Origin: Thiotrichaceae bacterium | Lineage (GTDB): Bacteria > Pseudomonadota > Gammaproteobacteria > Beggiatoales > Beggiatoaceae | NCBI GenBank assembly: GCA_029939505.1 | Contig: JAOZSV010000013.1 | Location: 1 to 39,105, forward strand | Direction of reading: 5' to 3' | DNA: 39,105 nucleotides | In this document: piece by piece, positions 25,755-34,276 of the stretch | Layout of the letters: every line of letters starts with the position of its first letter | Numbering within the stretch: position 1 is the stretch's first letter | Made by a program: the position numbers and the translations under genes | Notes under the pieces: generated by a model | Told to the model about the DNA's origin: nothing | Databases searched by the model: none | The model's input: only the letters and a program-made list of their open reading frames with translations

Positions 25755-25849
25755 GTTTGATTCCAAGAGACTCCGTTTAAAAAGTTTGATTCCAAGAGAC
25801 TCCGTTTAAAAACATCAGAGGTTTGATTCCAAGAGGCTCAGTTTTTTTA
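25755..25849 (+). repeat. 29-bp repeats (GTTTGATTCCAAGAGACTCC) upstream of gspF
   Basis: Two units are tandem (25755-25783 and 25784-25812); a third, slightly different unit starts at 25821. They end about 60 nt before the gspF start codon and could lie in its leader. There is no spacer pattern, so this is not CRISPR. Confidence 0.75.
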
Positions 25850-25912
25850 AACTGGATTTCTCCTATTCTACTTGCCTTCCTACTATCTATTTCTATAAAG
25901 AGGTAAACTTGT

Positions 25913-27118
25913 TTGGCCATTCATCAATACACCTATCAAGCCTGTGATGTTGAAGGCAAAATTGTCGATGGGCAACTCAATGCTGAAAGCGAGCAAGAAG
26001 TCGTTGCTACGCTGCAAAGTAAACAGTTGATCCCCATTAAAATTGAGCAACAGGCGGAAAGTCGTGCTTTATTTATGCGACAGTCTGTTTCCAATCGTGA
26101 TGTGATTGACTTTACTAATGGACTTTGTACCTTAATTGAGGCACGAGTTCCTTTAGATAGAGCATTAGGATTACTTGAAGGCATTACTGAAAAACGAGTT
26201 GTACAGGAATTGATTGAAGATTTGCGCCGTGATGTCAAAGAGGGTAAAAGTTTAGCTGATGCTTTACAAGTCCGTCCAGAAGTCTTTTCACGTATGTATG
26301 TTAATATGGTACATGCAGGGGAAGAAGGCGGTATTTTAGAACAATTATTACCCAAATTAGCCGATTTTTTAGCCGCCGCCGATGCTGCCAAGCGTACCAT
26401 TCTTTCCTCTTTAATTTATCCCATTATTCTCGCAGTTGTGGGTTTTTTGAGTGTGATATTATTAATGGTATTTGTTGTCCCCTCATTTGCAACCCTTTTT
26501 GAAGATATGGGTTCAAGTATTCCCACTTCAGCCGCATTTTTATTAGGACTCAGCGCATGGCTAAAAACTTATGGATGGACATTACTCTTTATTCCATTTA
26601 TATTTTGGTCTGCTTGGCGACAATTAGATACCACGCCAGAGCGGCGGTTGCAACGTGATGAAATGATGTTATCTATGCCAATGTTTGGGCAATTAATATT
26701 ACAAGCTGAATCGTCACGCTTTTGCCGTACATTAGGTGCATTGCTGGGTGCAGGTATTCCATTATTAAAGGGCTTACATATTGTACGAGGTGTGATGGAA
26801 AACCAAGCCCTGGCTAACAGTTTGGCTAAAATTGAAGAAGCAGTGCGTGGTGGTGTGAGTTTAGGAAAAGCCTTAATTAATGACGGACATTTTCCTGTCT
26901 TATTGGCGCAATTAGTTATTGTAGGTGAAGAATCTGGTCGAACAGGAGCTATTTTAGATAAACTGGCTGAAACATTTGATACTTATGTTAAACAACAAAC
27001 GTCCAAGCTCGTCGCTTTATTGGAACCATTGCTGATTTTAGTTTTAGGAGTCGTCGTTGGTGCGATAGTTGTTACTATGTTATCGGCTATTTTTAGTATT
27101 AATGAAGTTAATTATTAA
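25913..27118 (+). CDS. gspF: Type II secretion system inner-membrane platform protein GspF
   Basis: The 401-residue protein has two GspF/PilC domains of about 120 residues each (near 70-190 and 270-390), each followed by membrane helices (about 168-190, 218-238 and 370-393). The N-terminus YTYQACDVEGKIVDGQL and ARVPLDRAL, GEEGGILEQLLPKLADFL, VGEESGRTGAILDKLAE are family hallmarks. It anchors the GspE ATPase and pseudopilus assembly. The start is TTG, supported by AGAGG ten bases upstream; no suitable ATG exists near the conserved N-terminus. gspD starts 2 nt after its stop, an unusual F-then-D order. Confidence 0.93.
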   Translation: MAIHQYTYQACDVEGKIVDGQLNAESEQEVVATLQSKQLIPIKIEQQAESRALFMRQSVSNRDVIDFTNGLCTLIEARVPLDRALGLLEGITEKRVVQELIEDLRRDVKEGKSLADALQVRPEVFSRMYVNMVHAGEEGGILEQLLPKLADFLAAADAAKRTILSSLIYPIILAVVGFLSVILLMVFVVPSFATLFEDMGSSIPTSAAFLLGLSAWLKTYGWTLLFIPFIFWSAWRQLDTTPERRLQRDEMMLSMPMFGQLILQAESSRFCRTLGALLGAGIPLLKGLHIVRGVMENQALANSLAKIEEAVRGGVSLGKALINDGHFPVLLAQLVIVGEESGRTGAILDKLAETFDTYVKQQTSKLVALLEPLLILVLGVVVGAIVVTMLSAIFSINEVNY

Positions 27119-27120
27119 AT

Positions 27121-29313
27121 ATGAATGAAAATTACCTTAATCTTAAATTAAATCTTAAATTAAAAACCATTTTAATCTTACTGTGTTTTCTTATTTTAAG
27201 TGCTTGTACTATGCCACCTAAACGTGACAAGCATCCAGTCAGCGCAGAACAATTAGCTTATAGTCAAGTTCCACAACCTGCTGTTATTAATCCACCACTG
27301 ACTGCTGTACCTATCGCTGAGTTGCCCAACACGCCAACTGAATTTTTAAAAGAGGTTAATCAGAGTGGAGAAGTACCTACAATAACAACAATAGATGATC
27401 AGACATTGGATATCAGTGAGTTAGACTTATCTGATGAAGCGCCGATCAATTTAGATTTTGAACAAGTCGAGTTACGCCAAATCCTTCAAATTCTGGCTGA
27501 TTCTTTAGGTATTGCTATGGTCATTGATCCAACTATTGGGGGAAAAGTGACTTTGCGTACTTCAACAGACAATCCTTTAAACAAAAAGGATTTGTGGCCT
27601 TTATTACAATTATTATTAAGTGATGCCGGCGTGACGATGGAGAAAAAAGGGAAAGTCTATCATCTGAAAAAAGCACCTCCAAAGTTACCGAATGTTGTGG
27701 GTATGACTCCTGAAACGTTGATAACGAGCGATTCTGCTGAAGTGTTACAAGTGACACCCTTGCGTTATATCGCGGCAGAGTCTGCTATAACCGTGATTAA
27801 TCCATTGATACAACCAAAAGGGCGTGTGATTAGCCTACCTACCCTTAATATCATTGGTATTATTACCACACCGCAACGATTAGCGCGTATCAATAAACTG
27901 CTCCGTATCATTGATGCTGATCCCTTTTTACATCGGGGTATGCGTTTATTTCGATTAATCAATTCTAAAGCCACAGATATACAGGGCGAATTAGATAAGA
28001 TACTTAAAGCCCTTTATGGCAAAACATCACCGACTTATCAAGTCGTTGCTTTAGAACGCATCAATGCGATTTTAGTCATTGCACCGCCCAATAGTGGTTT
28101 TAATGATGTTGCTTTGTGGGTTGAAATTCTTGACGAAAGAAGTCAAGAAAGTAAGGAACAAATTTTTATTTATAAAGTCAAAAATCTGGAAGCCACTAAA
28201 CTCGCTACTACTTTGACAAATGTTTTTAAAGTTGATGATAAGAAAAAAGATAAAAAGGATAAAAAGGATAAAAAAAATGTTGATCAGAAAGACAAAAAAT
28301 CTCCTTTACCAACACCTGGTAGTAATATACCTGTTTCTGCTGAATTGGAAGTCAATATCGTGGCCGATGAAAGTACGAATAGTTTGCTGATTCGTGCCAG
28401 CCCGCGTGACTATCGACAATTATTAGAAACCATTTATGCCCTTGATCAAGTACCTAAAGAAGTGATGATAAATGTTGTCATTGCCGAAGTGGGCTTAACA
28501 GAAGCGACTCAATTTGGTATAGATTGGCGGACCGTTTTTGGAAATCACGGTTCGATGCAGTCAAATTTAGAAGTGCCTGGTGAAGATATTACAAAACTTG
28601 CTGGATTTTCCATTAACTACTTATCGGGTAGTTTAGAAGCCTTGTTAAATATTGTCGCTTCAAATAATGAAATCAGCATTTTATCACGTCCCTCCCTTTT
28701 GGTACGCAATAACGAAGAAGCCTCAATTAATGTCGGTTCTAACGAGCCCTATTTGAGTGGTGGAAGTGGAATAAGTCAGAATCAGAATGATCAGAATAAT
28801 AATCAGACGTATAATCCGTATCAAAATTATTATCAAGACGTGCAATATAAAGATACAGGTATTACCATCAAGGTGAAACCCCACATCAATGACGATGGTA
28901 TTATCAACTTGGAAATTGAGAGTGAGTTGACACTATTGGGTCCGCCCAGAACCACTCAAAATTTGCAATCGTTTGATCAACGCAAAATTAAAACCTTTGT
29001 TGTGGTACGTGATGGTACAGCGATAGTGATAGGCGGTTTGATTCAAACCAATAATACAAACAGTAAGCAGGGAATACCCATATTACAGGATTTACCGATT
29101 GTCGGTGAGATATTGTTTTCTTCAACGGATATAGAAGAGAAACGCACAGAGTTAGTGCTTATAATGGTGCCAGAAATTGTTAATCCCGAGGCAGATAATC
29201 GTCCACTGGTACAGAGTTTCAAACAACGTATGTACTTGATTTCACAGTTATTAAATGCAGAACATATTTTGATAGATGGCTGGGGGCAAACGTTACCAGT
29301 ATATGCACAATAA
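27121..29313 (+). CDS. gspD: Type II secretion system secretin GspD (lipoprotein)
   Basis: This 730-residue protein forms the outer-membrane secretin ring. The signal ends in a lipobox, LILSAC with Cys29, suggesting pilotin-independent lipidation. The N0 domain is at about 103-170 (INLDFEQVELRQILQILADSLG). N1-N3 repeats follow, interrupted by a Lys-rich linker of KKDKKDKKDKK type (about 375-395). The secretin domain spans about 440-700, with VMINVVIAEVGLTEATQFGIDW, LSRPSLLVRNNEEASINVG and an Asn/Gln-rich gate loop. GLIQTNN and IPILQDLPIVGEILF are the standard end motifs. A tandem repeat block follows the stop. Confidence 0.94.
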   Translation: MNENYLNLKLNLKLKTILILLCFLILSACTMPPKRDKHPVSAEQLAYSQVPQPAVINPPLTAVPIAELPNTPTEFLKEVNQSGEVPTITTIDDQTLDISELDLSDEAPINLDFEQVELRQILQILADSLGIAMVIDPTIGGKVTLRTSTDNPLNKKDLWPLLQLLLSDAGVTMEKKGKVYHLKKAPPKLPNVVGMTPETLITSDSAEVLQVTPLRYIAAESAITVINPLIQPKGRVISLPTLNIIGIITTPQRLARINKLLRIIDADPFLHRGMRLFRLINSKATDIQGELDKILKALYGKTSPTYQVVALERINAILVIAPPNSGFNDVALWVEILDERSQESKEQIFIYKVKNLEATKLATTLTNVFKVDDKKKDKKDKKDKKNVDQKDKKSPLPTPGSNIPVSAELEVNIVADESTNSLLIRASPRDYRQLLETIYALDQVPKEVMINVVIAEVGLTEATQFGIDWRTVFGNHGSMQSNLEVPGEDITKLAGFSINYLSGSLEALLNIVASNNEISILSRPSLLVRNNEEASINVGSNEPYLSGGSGISQNQNDQNNNQTYNPYQNYYQDVQYKDTGITIKVKPHINDDGIINLEIESELTLLGPPRTTQNLQSFDQRKIKTFVVVRDGTAIVIGGLIQTNNTNSKQGIPILQDLPIVGEILFSSTDIEEKRTELVLIMVPEIVNPEADNRPLVQSFKQRMYLISQLLNAEHILIDGWGQTLPVYAQ

Positions 29314-29357
29314 CTATTGAATTATAAGCTTTAATGTTTTTTTAATCAAAAGCTAAT

Positions 29358-29573
29358 ATTTTTGGGAGTTCAACGCTTTAGCTTTGGGCTTTTTTTTTCC
29401 GCGTTTTTGGGAGTTCAACGCTTTAGCTTTGGGCTTTTTTTTCCGAACTGAGAAATCCGATTTTTTTTTCAAAAATCGGATTTCTTAAACCTCGTGCGTT
29501 TTTTTTTTCGAACTGAGAAATCCGATTTTTTTCAAAAATCGGATTTCTTAAACCTCGTGTGTTCAGAATTTTG
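29358..29573. repeat. Tandem repeat block downstream of gspD
   Basis: Two GGGAGTTCAACGCTTTAGC units (about 29362 and 29410), each followed by a T-run, precede two direct copies of a hairpin cassette (from about 29445 and 29510). Each cassette reads CGAACTGAGAAATCCG, a T-run, its complement, then TTAAACCTCGTG. The first T-rich stem could terminate the gspFD transcript. Confidence 0.8.
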
Positions 29574-29604
29574 CAAGTTCCTCTAATATATTAAGGTTAA
29601 TATT

Positions 29605-30855
29605 ATGCCTAAAAATGCTTTTTATGCACAATCTGGTGGAGTAACCGCCGTTATTAATGCCAGTGCTTGCGGGCTGATTGAAACGGCTCGTCAACATCCT
29701 GATAAAATCGGTAAAGTTTATGCCGGGCGCAATGGCATTATCGGTGCACTCACAGAAGAGTTGATTGATACCAGTCAAGAATCCGATGCGAATATCGCTG
29801 CGCTACGTCATACACCATCGGGTGCTTTTGGCTCTTGCCGCTTCAAATTGAAGGGCTTGGAAGAAAGTAGAGCAGAATATGAACGCCTAATTGAAGTCTT
29901 TAAAGCGCATGATATTGGCTATTTTTTCTATAATGGTGGTGGCGATTCTCAGGATACCTCACATAAAATTTCACAAATCGGTGAAAAAATGGGTTATCCC
30001 ATGATTTGTGTCGGTGTGCCTAAAACGGTTGACAATGATTTGCCTATCACTGATAACTGCCCCGGTTTTGGCTCCGTCGCTAAATATGTCGCCGTCTCTA
30101 TTCGTGAAGCGAGTTTTGATGTGGCTTCTATGGCGAAAACCTCTACCAAAATTTTTGTGATGGAAGTCATGGGGCGACATGCCGGATGGATTGCCGCTGC
30201 GGGTGGTTTAGCAGCAGAAAAAGAGGGCGATGCACCGCATATCATTTTGTTTCCAGAAATCGTCTTTGATAAAGAGAAATTTATGGCTAAAGTCGATGCT
30301 TCCGTTAAGAAAAATGGCTATTGTTCCATTGTCGTCTCAGAAGGCGTTAAAAATAAAGAAGGCCAATTTTTAGCGGAAGCGGGGACTCGTGATGCGTTTG
30401 GACATGCACAACTTGGTGGAGTTGCGCCTGTTGTTGCGAACATGGTTAAAGAGGAATTGGGACATAAATATCATTGGGCGGTTGCTGATTATCTACAACG
30501 TGCCGCTCGTCATATTGCTTCTAAAACGGATGTTGAACAGGCTTATGCTTTAGGCAAAGCGGCGATGGAACTGGCTTTAGAAGGTAAAAATGCCGTAATG
30601 CCAACGGTTGTGCGTACTTCTAACAATCCCTATAAATGGGAGATTGGTTCTGCTAATTTGGCGGAGGTCGCAAATGTGGAGAAGAAAATGCCGCTTGATT
30701 TTATCAGTGAAGATGGCTTTGGTATTACCGCAAAGTGCCGCGAGTATTTGCAGCCGCTCATTTTGGGCGAAGATTACCCGCCCTATAAAAATGGCTTACC
30801 ACAGTATGTCGTTTTGAAAAACAATGCTGTACCGAAAAAATTATCAACGACTTGA
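29605..30855 (+). CDS. Pyrophosphate-type 6-phosphofructokinase
   Basis: The 416-residue enzyme phosphorylates fructose 6-phosphate to the 1,6-bisphosphate in glycolysis; the PPi-dependent class also runs in reverse. Motifs are NGGGDSQDT at 110-118 (Asp114 where ATP enzymes have Gly), GVPKTVDNDLPITDN around 137-151 (Lys140 typical of PPi enzymes), and MGRHAGW at 189-195. The start MPKNAFYAQSGGVTAVINAS is the conserved phosphate-binding strand. PPi preference is inferred from these residues. The gene has no operon partners and is preceded by hairpin repeats. Confidence 0.92.
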   Translation: MPKNAFYAQSGGVTAVINASACGLIETARQHPDKIGKVYAGRNGIIGALTEELIDTSQESDANIAALRHTPSGAFGSCRFKLKGLEESRAEYERLIEVFKAHDIGYFFYNGGGDSQDTSHKISQIGEKMGYPMICVGVPKTVDNDLPITDNCPGFGSVAKYVAVSIREASFDVASMAKTSTKIFVMEVMGRHAGWIAAAGGLAAEKEGDAPHIILFPEIVFDKEKFMAKVDASVKKNGYCSIVVSEGVKNKEGQFLAEAGTRDAFGHAQLGGVAPVVANMVKEELGHKYHWAVADYLQRAARHIASKTDVEQAYALGKAAMELALEGKNAVMPTVVRTSNNPYKWEIGSANLAEVANVEKKMPLDFISEDGFGITAKCREYLQPLILGEDYPPYKNGLPQYVVLKNNAVPKKLSTT

Positions 30856-30901
30856 AATAGTCAAAAAATACCGCTGGTTGAACAGGATTGATTACTCGTT
30901 T

Positions 30902-31234
30902 CCACGCTCCAGCATCAATGCCATTAAGTTAAGGGCGAACGCCGGTTCGCCCCTACACAGAATACGCGGCGTTTTGTAGGGGCAGACCTGTGTGTCTGCC
31001 CTTAACTTAATATGCGAATTAAGAGTTGAATTTAAAAAAAAATGGAGTACATTCGAGGTTTGAGTTTTTCTTCAAAAAACTCAAGTCGAGGTTAAAGTTT
31101 TTTTAAAGAAAAAACTTTAACCTCGACTCTCGAATGCTTCAGCTTTGTCCGTCCAAAAAACGCCCAAAGCTGAAGCGTTGGACTCCTATCTTAACTCTTA
31201 ATTCGCATTTAATGGCTTTGACGCTGGAGCGTGG
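30902..31234. mobile_element. 333-bp compound element of nested inverted repeats
   Basis: The outer arms CCACGCTCCAGC...GCCATTA (30902-30926) and their near-complement (31210-31234) match at about 23 of 25 positions. Inside lie an 89-bp unit with ATTAAGTTAAGGGC ends (30923-31011) and a 199-bp unit with TGCGAATTAAGAGTT ends (about 31012-31210). The latter holds CGAGG hairpins (31053-31128) and a GAAGCGTTGGACTCC repeat (about 31160-31187). No gene lies between 30856 and 31414. Confidence 0.7.
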
Positions 31235-31249
31235 GACGATGGGAATGCT

Positions 31250-31379
31250 ATGAACCTATCCCGCCTATTCTTTTTTGAGCTTAGAAATCCGATTTTTTGA
31301 AAAAATCGGATTTCTTAAACCGATTGTCAAAAACCAAAATTATGTTCAACATTTTTTGAATAGGGCCGGATAGGTTCAT
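31250..31379. mobile_element. MITE copy 2, TIR ATGAACCTATCC.GCCTATTC
   Basis: The ends (from 31250, and to 31379) are near-perfect inverted repeats and match copy 1 at 23196-23339. The interior carries the identical AGAAATCCGATTTTTT palindrome at 31283-31315 but differs elsewhere. Confidence 0.78.
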
Positions 31380-31414
31380 CTGAGTTTAAGATTATGGGAA
31401 AACATCATGAAATT

Positions 31415-31867
31415 TCAAGTAACTATAAATCGTGATTGAGTATAACGATGAATACGTTCAATCGCATTAAAAAGTGCTGGGCAAAGCGGCATAACCGCAT
31501 TAAATATTGTTACCATGGCAGTTGGATCATATTCATGTACAATAAGATTTCTTAATTCACGAATATCTACAAATGTTTCGGCACTGGAAATTAACCCTTT
31601 TTTTTCTGCGCGATTAATATGATCTCTTACTGTTCCTTGTTCTTCCAAATCTAGTTGATCAATGAGTCTAAACATTTTTTGAATAATCAAATCACTGAGC
31701 CGTGCAAAACGACTGGTTAATGATTCAAAATGTTCTAATTCATCAAATGTATAATTCTCCTTATTTTCCAATGCTTGACAACGTTGATAAGAAAAACGCA
31801 GATGTTCTGTCGCTTTATCCATCAATGCCAATTCAGCCTGTAATAATAACAATTGTTTTTGTTTCAT
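31415..31867 (-). CDS. HepT-like HEPN toxin, second pair
   Basis: The 150-residue helical protein has RX4HXY intact: Arg106, His111 and Tyr113 in LRNLIVHEYDP. The N-terminal helices (LLLLQAELALMDKATEHLRFSYQRCQ) and a SRFARLSDLIIQKMF helix match HepT-family architecture. The gene overlaps the upstream nucleotidyltransferase gene by 4 nt (ATGA). It is longer than and only distantly similar to the first HepT (5572-5982), so this is an independent acquisition rather than a duplication. The predicted role is an RNase toxin inactivated by AMPylation of the motif tyrosine. Confidence 0.82.
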   Translation of the reverse strand: MKQKQLLLLQAELALMDKATEHLRFSYQRCQALENKENYTFDELEHFESLTSRFARLSDLIIQKMFRLIDQLDLEEQGTVRDHINRAEKKGLISSAETFVDIRELRNLIVHEYDPTAMVTIFNAVMPLCPALFNAIERIHRYTQSRFIVT

Positions 31868-32145
31868 AATAATAGTGCTTCTTCAAGCGCAATTGAAATA
31901 AAAGGTTTTGAAATATCTTGGGCAATAATTAAATCAATCTTTTGTTCCCCAATTAATTCATAAAGCATTGTTTTAATTCGTATTTTTTCAGTCAATCCTA
32001 AATTTTTTGATAAAACCAATAAATCAATATCTCCTCCCTTTTTGCTATTATTAACTCGCGAGCCAAATAGATAAATTGCTGCCTTTGGATCAAAATGATG
32101 AATGGTTTGTGTAATGTGATGTTGTTCTTTTAAGCTGAGACGCAT
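31864..32145 (-). CDS. MntA-like nucleotidyltransferase antitoxin, second pair
   Basis: Minimal nucleotidyltransferase with Gly28-Ser29 and Asp39-Ile-Asp41 (YLFGSRVNNSKKGGDIDLLVL), a GSX9DXD spacing that is common in this subfamily. I start at the ATG at 32145 (93 residues, MRLSLKEQHH), because proteins of this type usually begin MRLS/MRLT; a TTG ten codons upstream (32175) is possible. It overlaps the HepT-like gene by 4 nt. It probably AMPylates that toxin. The region upstream holds a CGAGG hairpin and a MITE. Confidence 0.82.
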   Translation of the reverse strand: MRLSLKEQHHITQTIHHFDPKAAIYLFGSRVNNSKKGGDIDLLVLSKNLGLTEKIRIKTMLYELIGEQKIDLIIAQDISKPFISIALEEALLL

Positions 32146-32343
32146 TGATGTATTTGATTGGACAGGATTTTTCAAGGTTAAAGCGTTTAAAAAAACTTTG
32201 AACTTTTAACAATACCTTCGCCAATTCACCTACTAAATAATAAGGTTATTATGCAATTTTTGTTAAATTTCAAATACTTATAGTATTTTAAAACCCAATT
32301 GAGCTGATTTTAAATCTCGTTGATTTTAAAGCGTTTTTTTAAT

Positions 32344-32388
32344 ATTCGAGGCTAAAGTTTTTTCTTTAAAAAAACTTTAGCCTCGAAT
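32344..32388. repeat. CGAGGCTAAAG-type hairpin
   Basis: ATTCGAGGCTAAAGTTTTTT pairs perfectly with its complement around a short centre. The stem is the same type as 18502-18543. The surrounding 32176-32690 stretch shows no gene. Confidence 0.85.
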
Positions 32389-32690
32389 TGAGTTTAATAC
32401 TCAAGTGTTTGGCGAAGGTATTATTTTAAATACTCTTTTGAATCTCCTGCGGAATATTCTTTCTGGATCATCAAAATCATTCATACCCACTCCTTTTTAT
32501 AAACTCTAACAGCCAAGCGAACCTGCCGCTATGAAGCACCAGCGGAATAGCGGTCAGGTTGAGCGCATTGTTGAGCATTTTTTTCATATTTATTTATTTG
32601 GTTACCATGTCCAGCTTTGTTTGAAATACGCTTGGCAGCCAATCTAAAGATTCATTGTAACTACTCAGCCTTGAAATTGCAAGGCTGAAA

Positions 32691-32878
32691 CTCGACTATC
32701 AAGTTTTTTTGTAACTATTCAGGGCAACCACAAGGGATTGCCCCGACGACATAATCAGGGCAACCATAAGGGATTGCCCGATGAATATTTTCGTCAGTCT
32801 TCTATAAGAATATTGTAGGCTGCACACCTTTATGGTTGCCCTGAGTAGCTCTGAGTACAAAAAAACTTGATAGTCGAG
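32691..32878. mobile_element. MITE copy C with exact 5-bp target duplication TGAAA
   Basis: CTCGACTATCAAGTTTTTTT at the left and its complement at the right are flanked by TGAAA on both sides (32686-32690 and 32879-32883). The interior differs from copies A and B and contains three CAGGGCAACCA / GGGATTGCCC-type units. It lies inside an older CCTTGAAA...AGTCTG repeat element (remnants at 32666-32687 and 32920-32975). The 72-codon open frame across it is not credible. Confidence 0.85.
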
Positions 32879-32919
32879 TGAAATCAAGGTTTTCGTTTTT
32901 TGAAAATCAAACCTCAAAT

Positions 32920-32975
32920 AGTCTGCTAAAGCAGACTATCCGAATTAGCAGCTTTTAACCTGCTTTAGCTTTTAC
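32920..32975. repeat. AGTCTGCTAAAGCAGACT repeat, relative of 20754-20884
   Basis: A hairpin followed by AATTAGCAG and CCTGCTTTAGCTTTTA words matches the order in the element near 20800-20870. It is the right part of the element interrupted by MITE copy C. Confidence 0.6.
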
Positions 32976-32994
32976 AATACCTTACTTTCAGTTG

Positions 32995-33246
32995 TTAATC
33001 CCATTTTCTTTCCCACTCCGAACGCATGATGTTAATTTCCGCATCAATTTCATCCCGTGTTTTTCCTTTTCCCCATGCACCACGAGTGCGTTCTAAAATT
33101 TCACGGATATTTTTTTTGGGTTTTGCCGCGCTTTTTTCCACGTTCATCACCACGACAACACGTCTCTCTTCGTCTAGTTCAGGCGGTGTCTGGTTAATCC
33201 AACGAAATTGATTGCCACTGTAAATGGCTTCGTAAGTTTGTAACAT
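32995..33246 (-). CDS. Small antitoxin-like protein, orphan
   Basis: The 83-residue protein has an N-terminal strand pair (YEAIYSGNQFRWINQTPPEL) and a VVVVMN strand, resembling the DUF104/VapB-like swapped-hairpin antitoxins. A basic linker and a charged helical tail (RDEIDAEINIMRSEWERKWD) follow, which would wrap a toxin. A PIN or similar toxin normally follows directly, but the 116 nt downstream hold only repeats. It is either an orphan antitoxin or a free-standing regulator. The family assignment is tentative. Confidence 0.6.
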   Translation of the reverse strand: MLQTYEAIYSGNQFRWINQTPPELDEERRVVVVMNVEKSAAKPKKNIREILERTRGAWGKGKTRDEIDAEINIMRSEWERKWD

Positions 33247-33271
33247 TGATATTCTCCAATTTAGATTTAAA

Positions 33272-33419
33272 ATACGAATTAAGAGTTGAAAATTTTCAGC
33301 CCAAAGCTAAAGCGTTGTACTCCAAAATCACAAAGCTAAAGCGTTGTACTCCAAAATCACAAAGCTAAAGCGTTGTACTCCAAAATCACCTTGTACTCCA
33401 AAATTTCCTTAATTCGCAT
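33272..33419. repeat. Element with ATACGAATTAAG ends containing three 29-bp tandem repeats
   Basis: Inverted ends (33272 and 33419) match the ATGCGAATTAAGAGTT ends of the unit at 31012-31210. Inside, AAAGCTAAAGCGTTGTACTC plus 9 nt is repeated in perfect tandem at 33303-33331, 33332-33360 and 33361-33389, followed by a truncated unit. This is the AACGCTTTAGCTTTGG family in reverse, with GTACTCC replacing GGACTCC. Confidence 0.75.
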
Positions 33420-33503
33420 TCAAAATTTTATGTTATTCTGAATAATCAGATTGATCAGGTGGATTAACATAATTTACTAACTAAAAAATATAGGGCGATT
33501 AAA

Positions 33504-34115
33504 ATGTTAGAAATTATTAAAGCGGGCGGTTGGATGATTTGGCCTATTATTTTATGTTCTATAATTGCTATGGCTATTATTGGAGAACGTTTTTGGAGTT
33601 TACAAAAAAAATATGTTGTTCCAAAAGGTTTAGTCACTCAAGTGTGGAGATGGGTTAAAGAAGGTAAATTAGATAAAAAACGATTAAATGCCTTGCGTAA
33701 TAACTCACCATTAGGCAAAATATTAGCTGCAGGTTTAGTGAATAGATACCATGATCGCGATATGATGAAAGCGAGTATTGAAGAAGCCAGTAGTCAAGTC
33801 ATCTATAGCCTTGAACGATATTTGAATACATTAGGTACTATTGCTGAAATAGCCCCCTTATTAGGTTTGTTAGGTACAGTGACGGGAATGATAAGAATGT
33901 TTGCTGCCATTGGTGAAGTGGGATTGGGTAATCCTACAGTATTGTCAAGTGGTCTTTCTGAAGCCTTAATGACAACGGCTGCGGGTTTATTTGTTGCTAT
34001 TCCCGCTTTTGTATTTTATCGCTATTTTCGTGGCGTTGTGGATGAACTGACCTTATCTATGGAACAAGAAGCCTTAAAAATGATAGATGTATTGCATGGT
34101 GAGCGTGAACAGTAG
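33504..34115 (+). CDS. exbB: ExbB/TolQ/MotA-family proton channel protein
   Basis: The 203-residue inner-membrane protein energises TonB- or Tol-type outer-membrane processes with ExbD. It has an N-terminal membrane helix (WMIWPIILCSIIAMAIIG, about 10-27) and a cytoplasmic loop. The conserved core is at about 115-180: IAEIAPLLGLLGTVTGMIRMF and LSSGLSEALMTTAAGLFVAIPAF. It heads the exbB-exbD-lpxK-trm112 block common in gammaproteobacteria. The gap to exbD is 295 nt filled with repeats, so coupling between them is looser than usual. Confidence 0.92.
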   Translation: MLEIIKAGGWMIWPIILCSIIAMAIIGERFWSLQKKYVVPKGLVTQVWRWVKEGKLDKKRLNALRNNSPLGKILAAGLVNRYHDRDMMKASIEEASSQVIYSLERYLNTLGTIAEIAPLLGLLGTVTGMIRMFAAIGEVGLGNPTVLSSGLSEALMTTAAGLFVAIPAFVFYRYFRGVVDELTLSMEQEALKMIDVLHGEREQ

Positions 34116-34276
34116 TGAGAATGGTGAATGATGAATGATGAATGATGAATGAAAAAAAAGTAAATGAATATAAGTTATTGTTTTTTATAAATTTATGTTT
34201 CTCATAGAATAAAAATTGGATCAATTTTATTGTTAAAAAATCCGAATTTTCACCACCTCAGTACGAATGAATTGTT

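Noticed and set aside
25755-25849. 29-bp repeats near tRNA-Ser as a CRISPR or attachment site
   Set aside because: No spacers, and the repeat does not duplicate the tRNA 3' end.
32699-32917. 72-codon frame on the minus strand
   Set aside because: It lies within MITE copy C and its repeat units.
33303-33389. Three 29-bp tandem repeats resembling a CRISPR array
   Set aside because: The units abut with no spacers, match the dispersed AACGC repeat family, and no cas genes are present.
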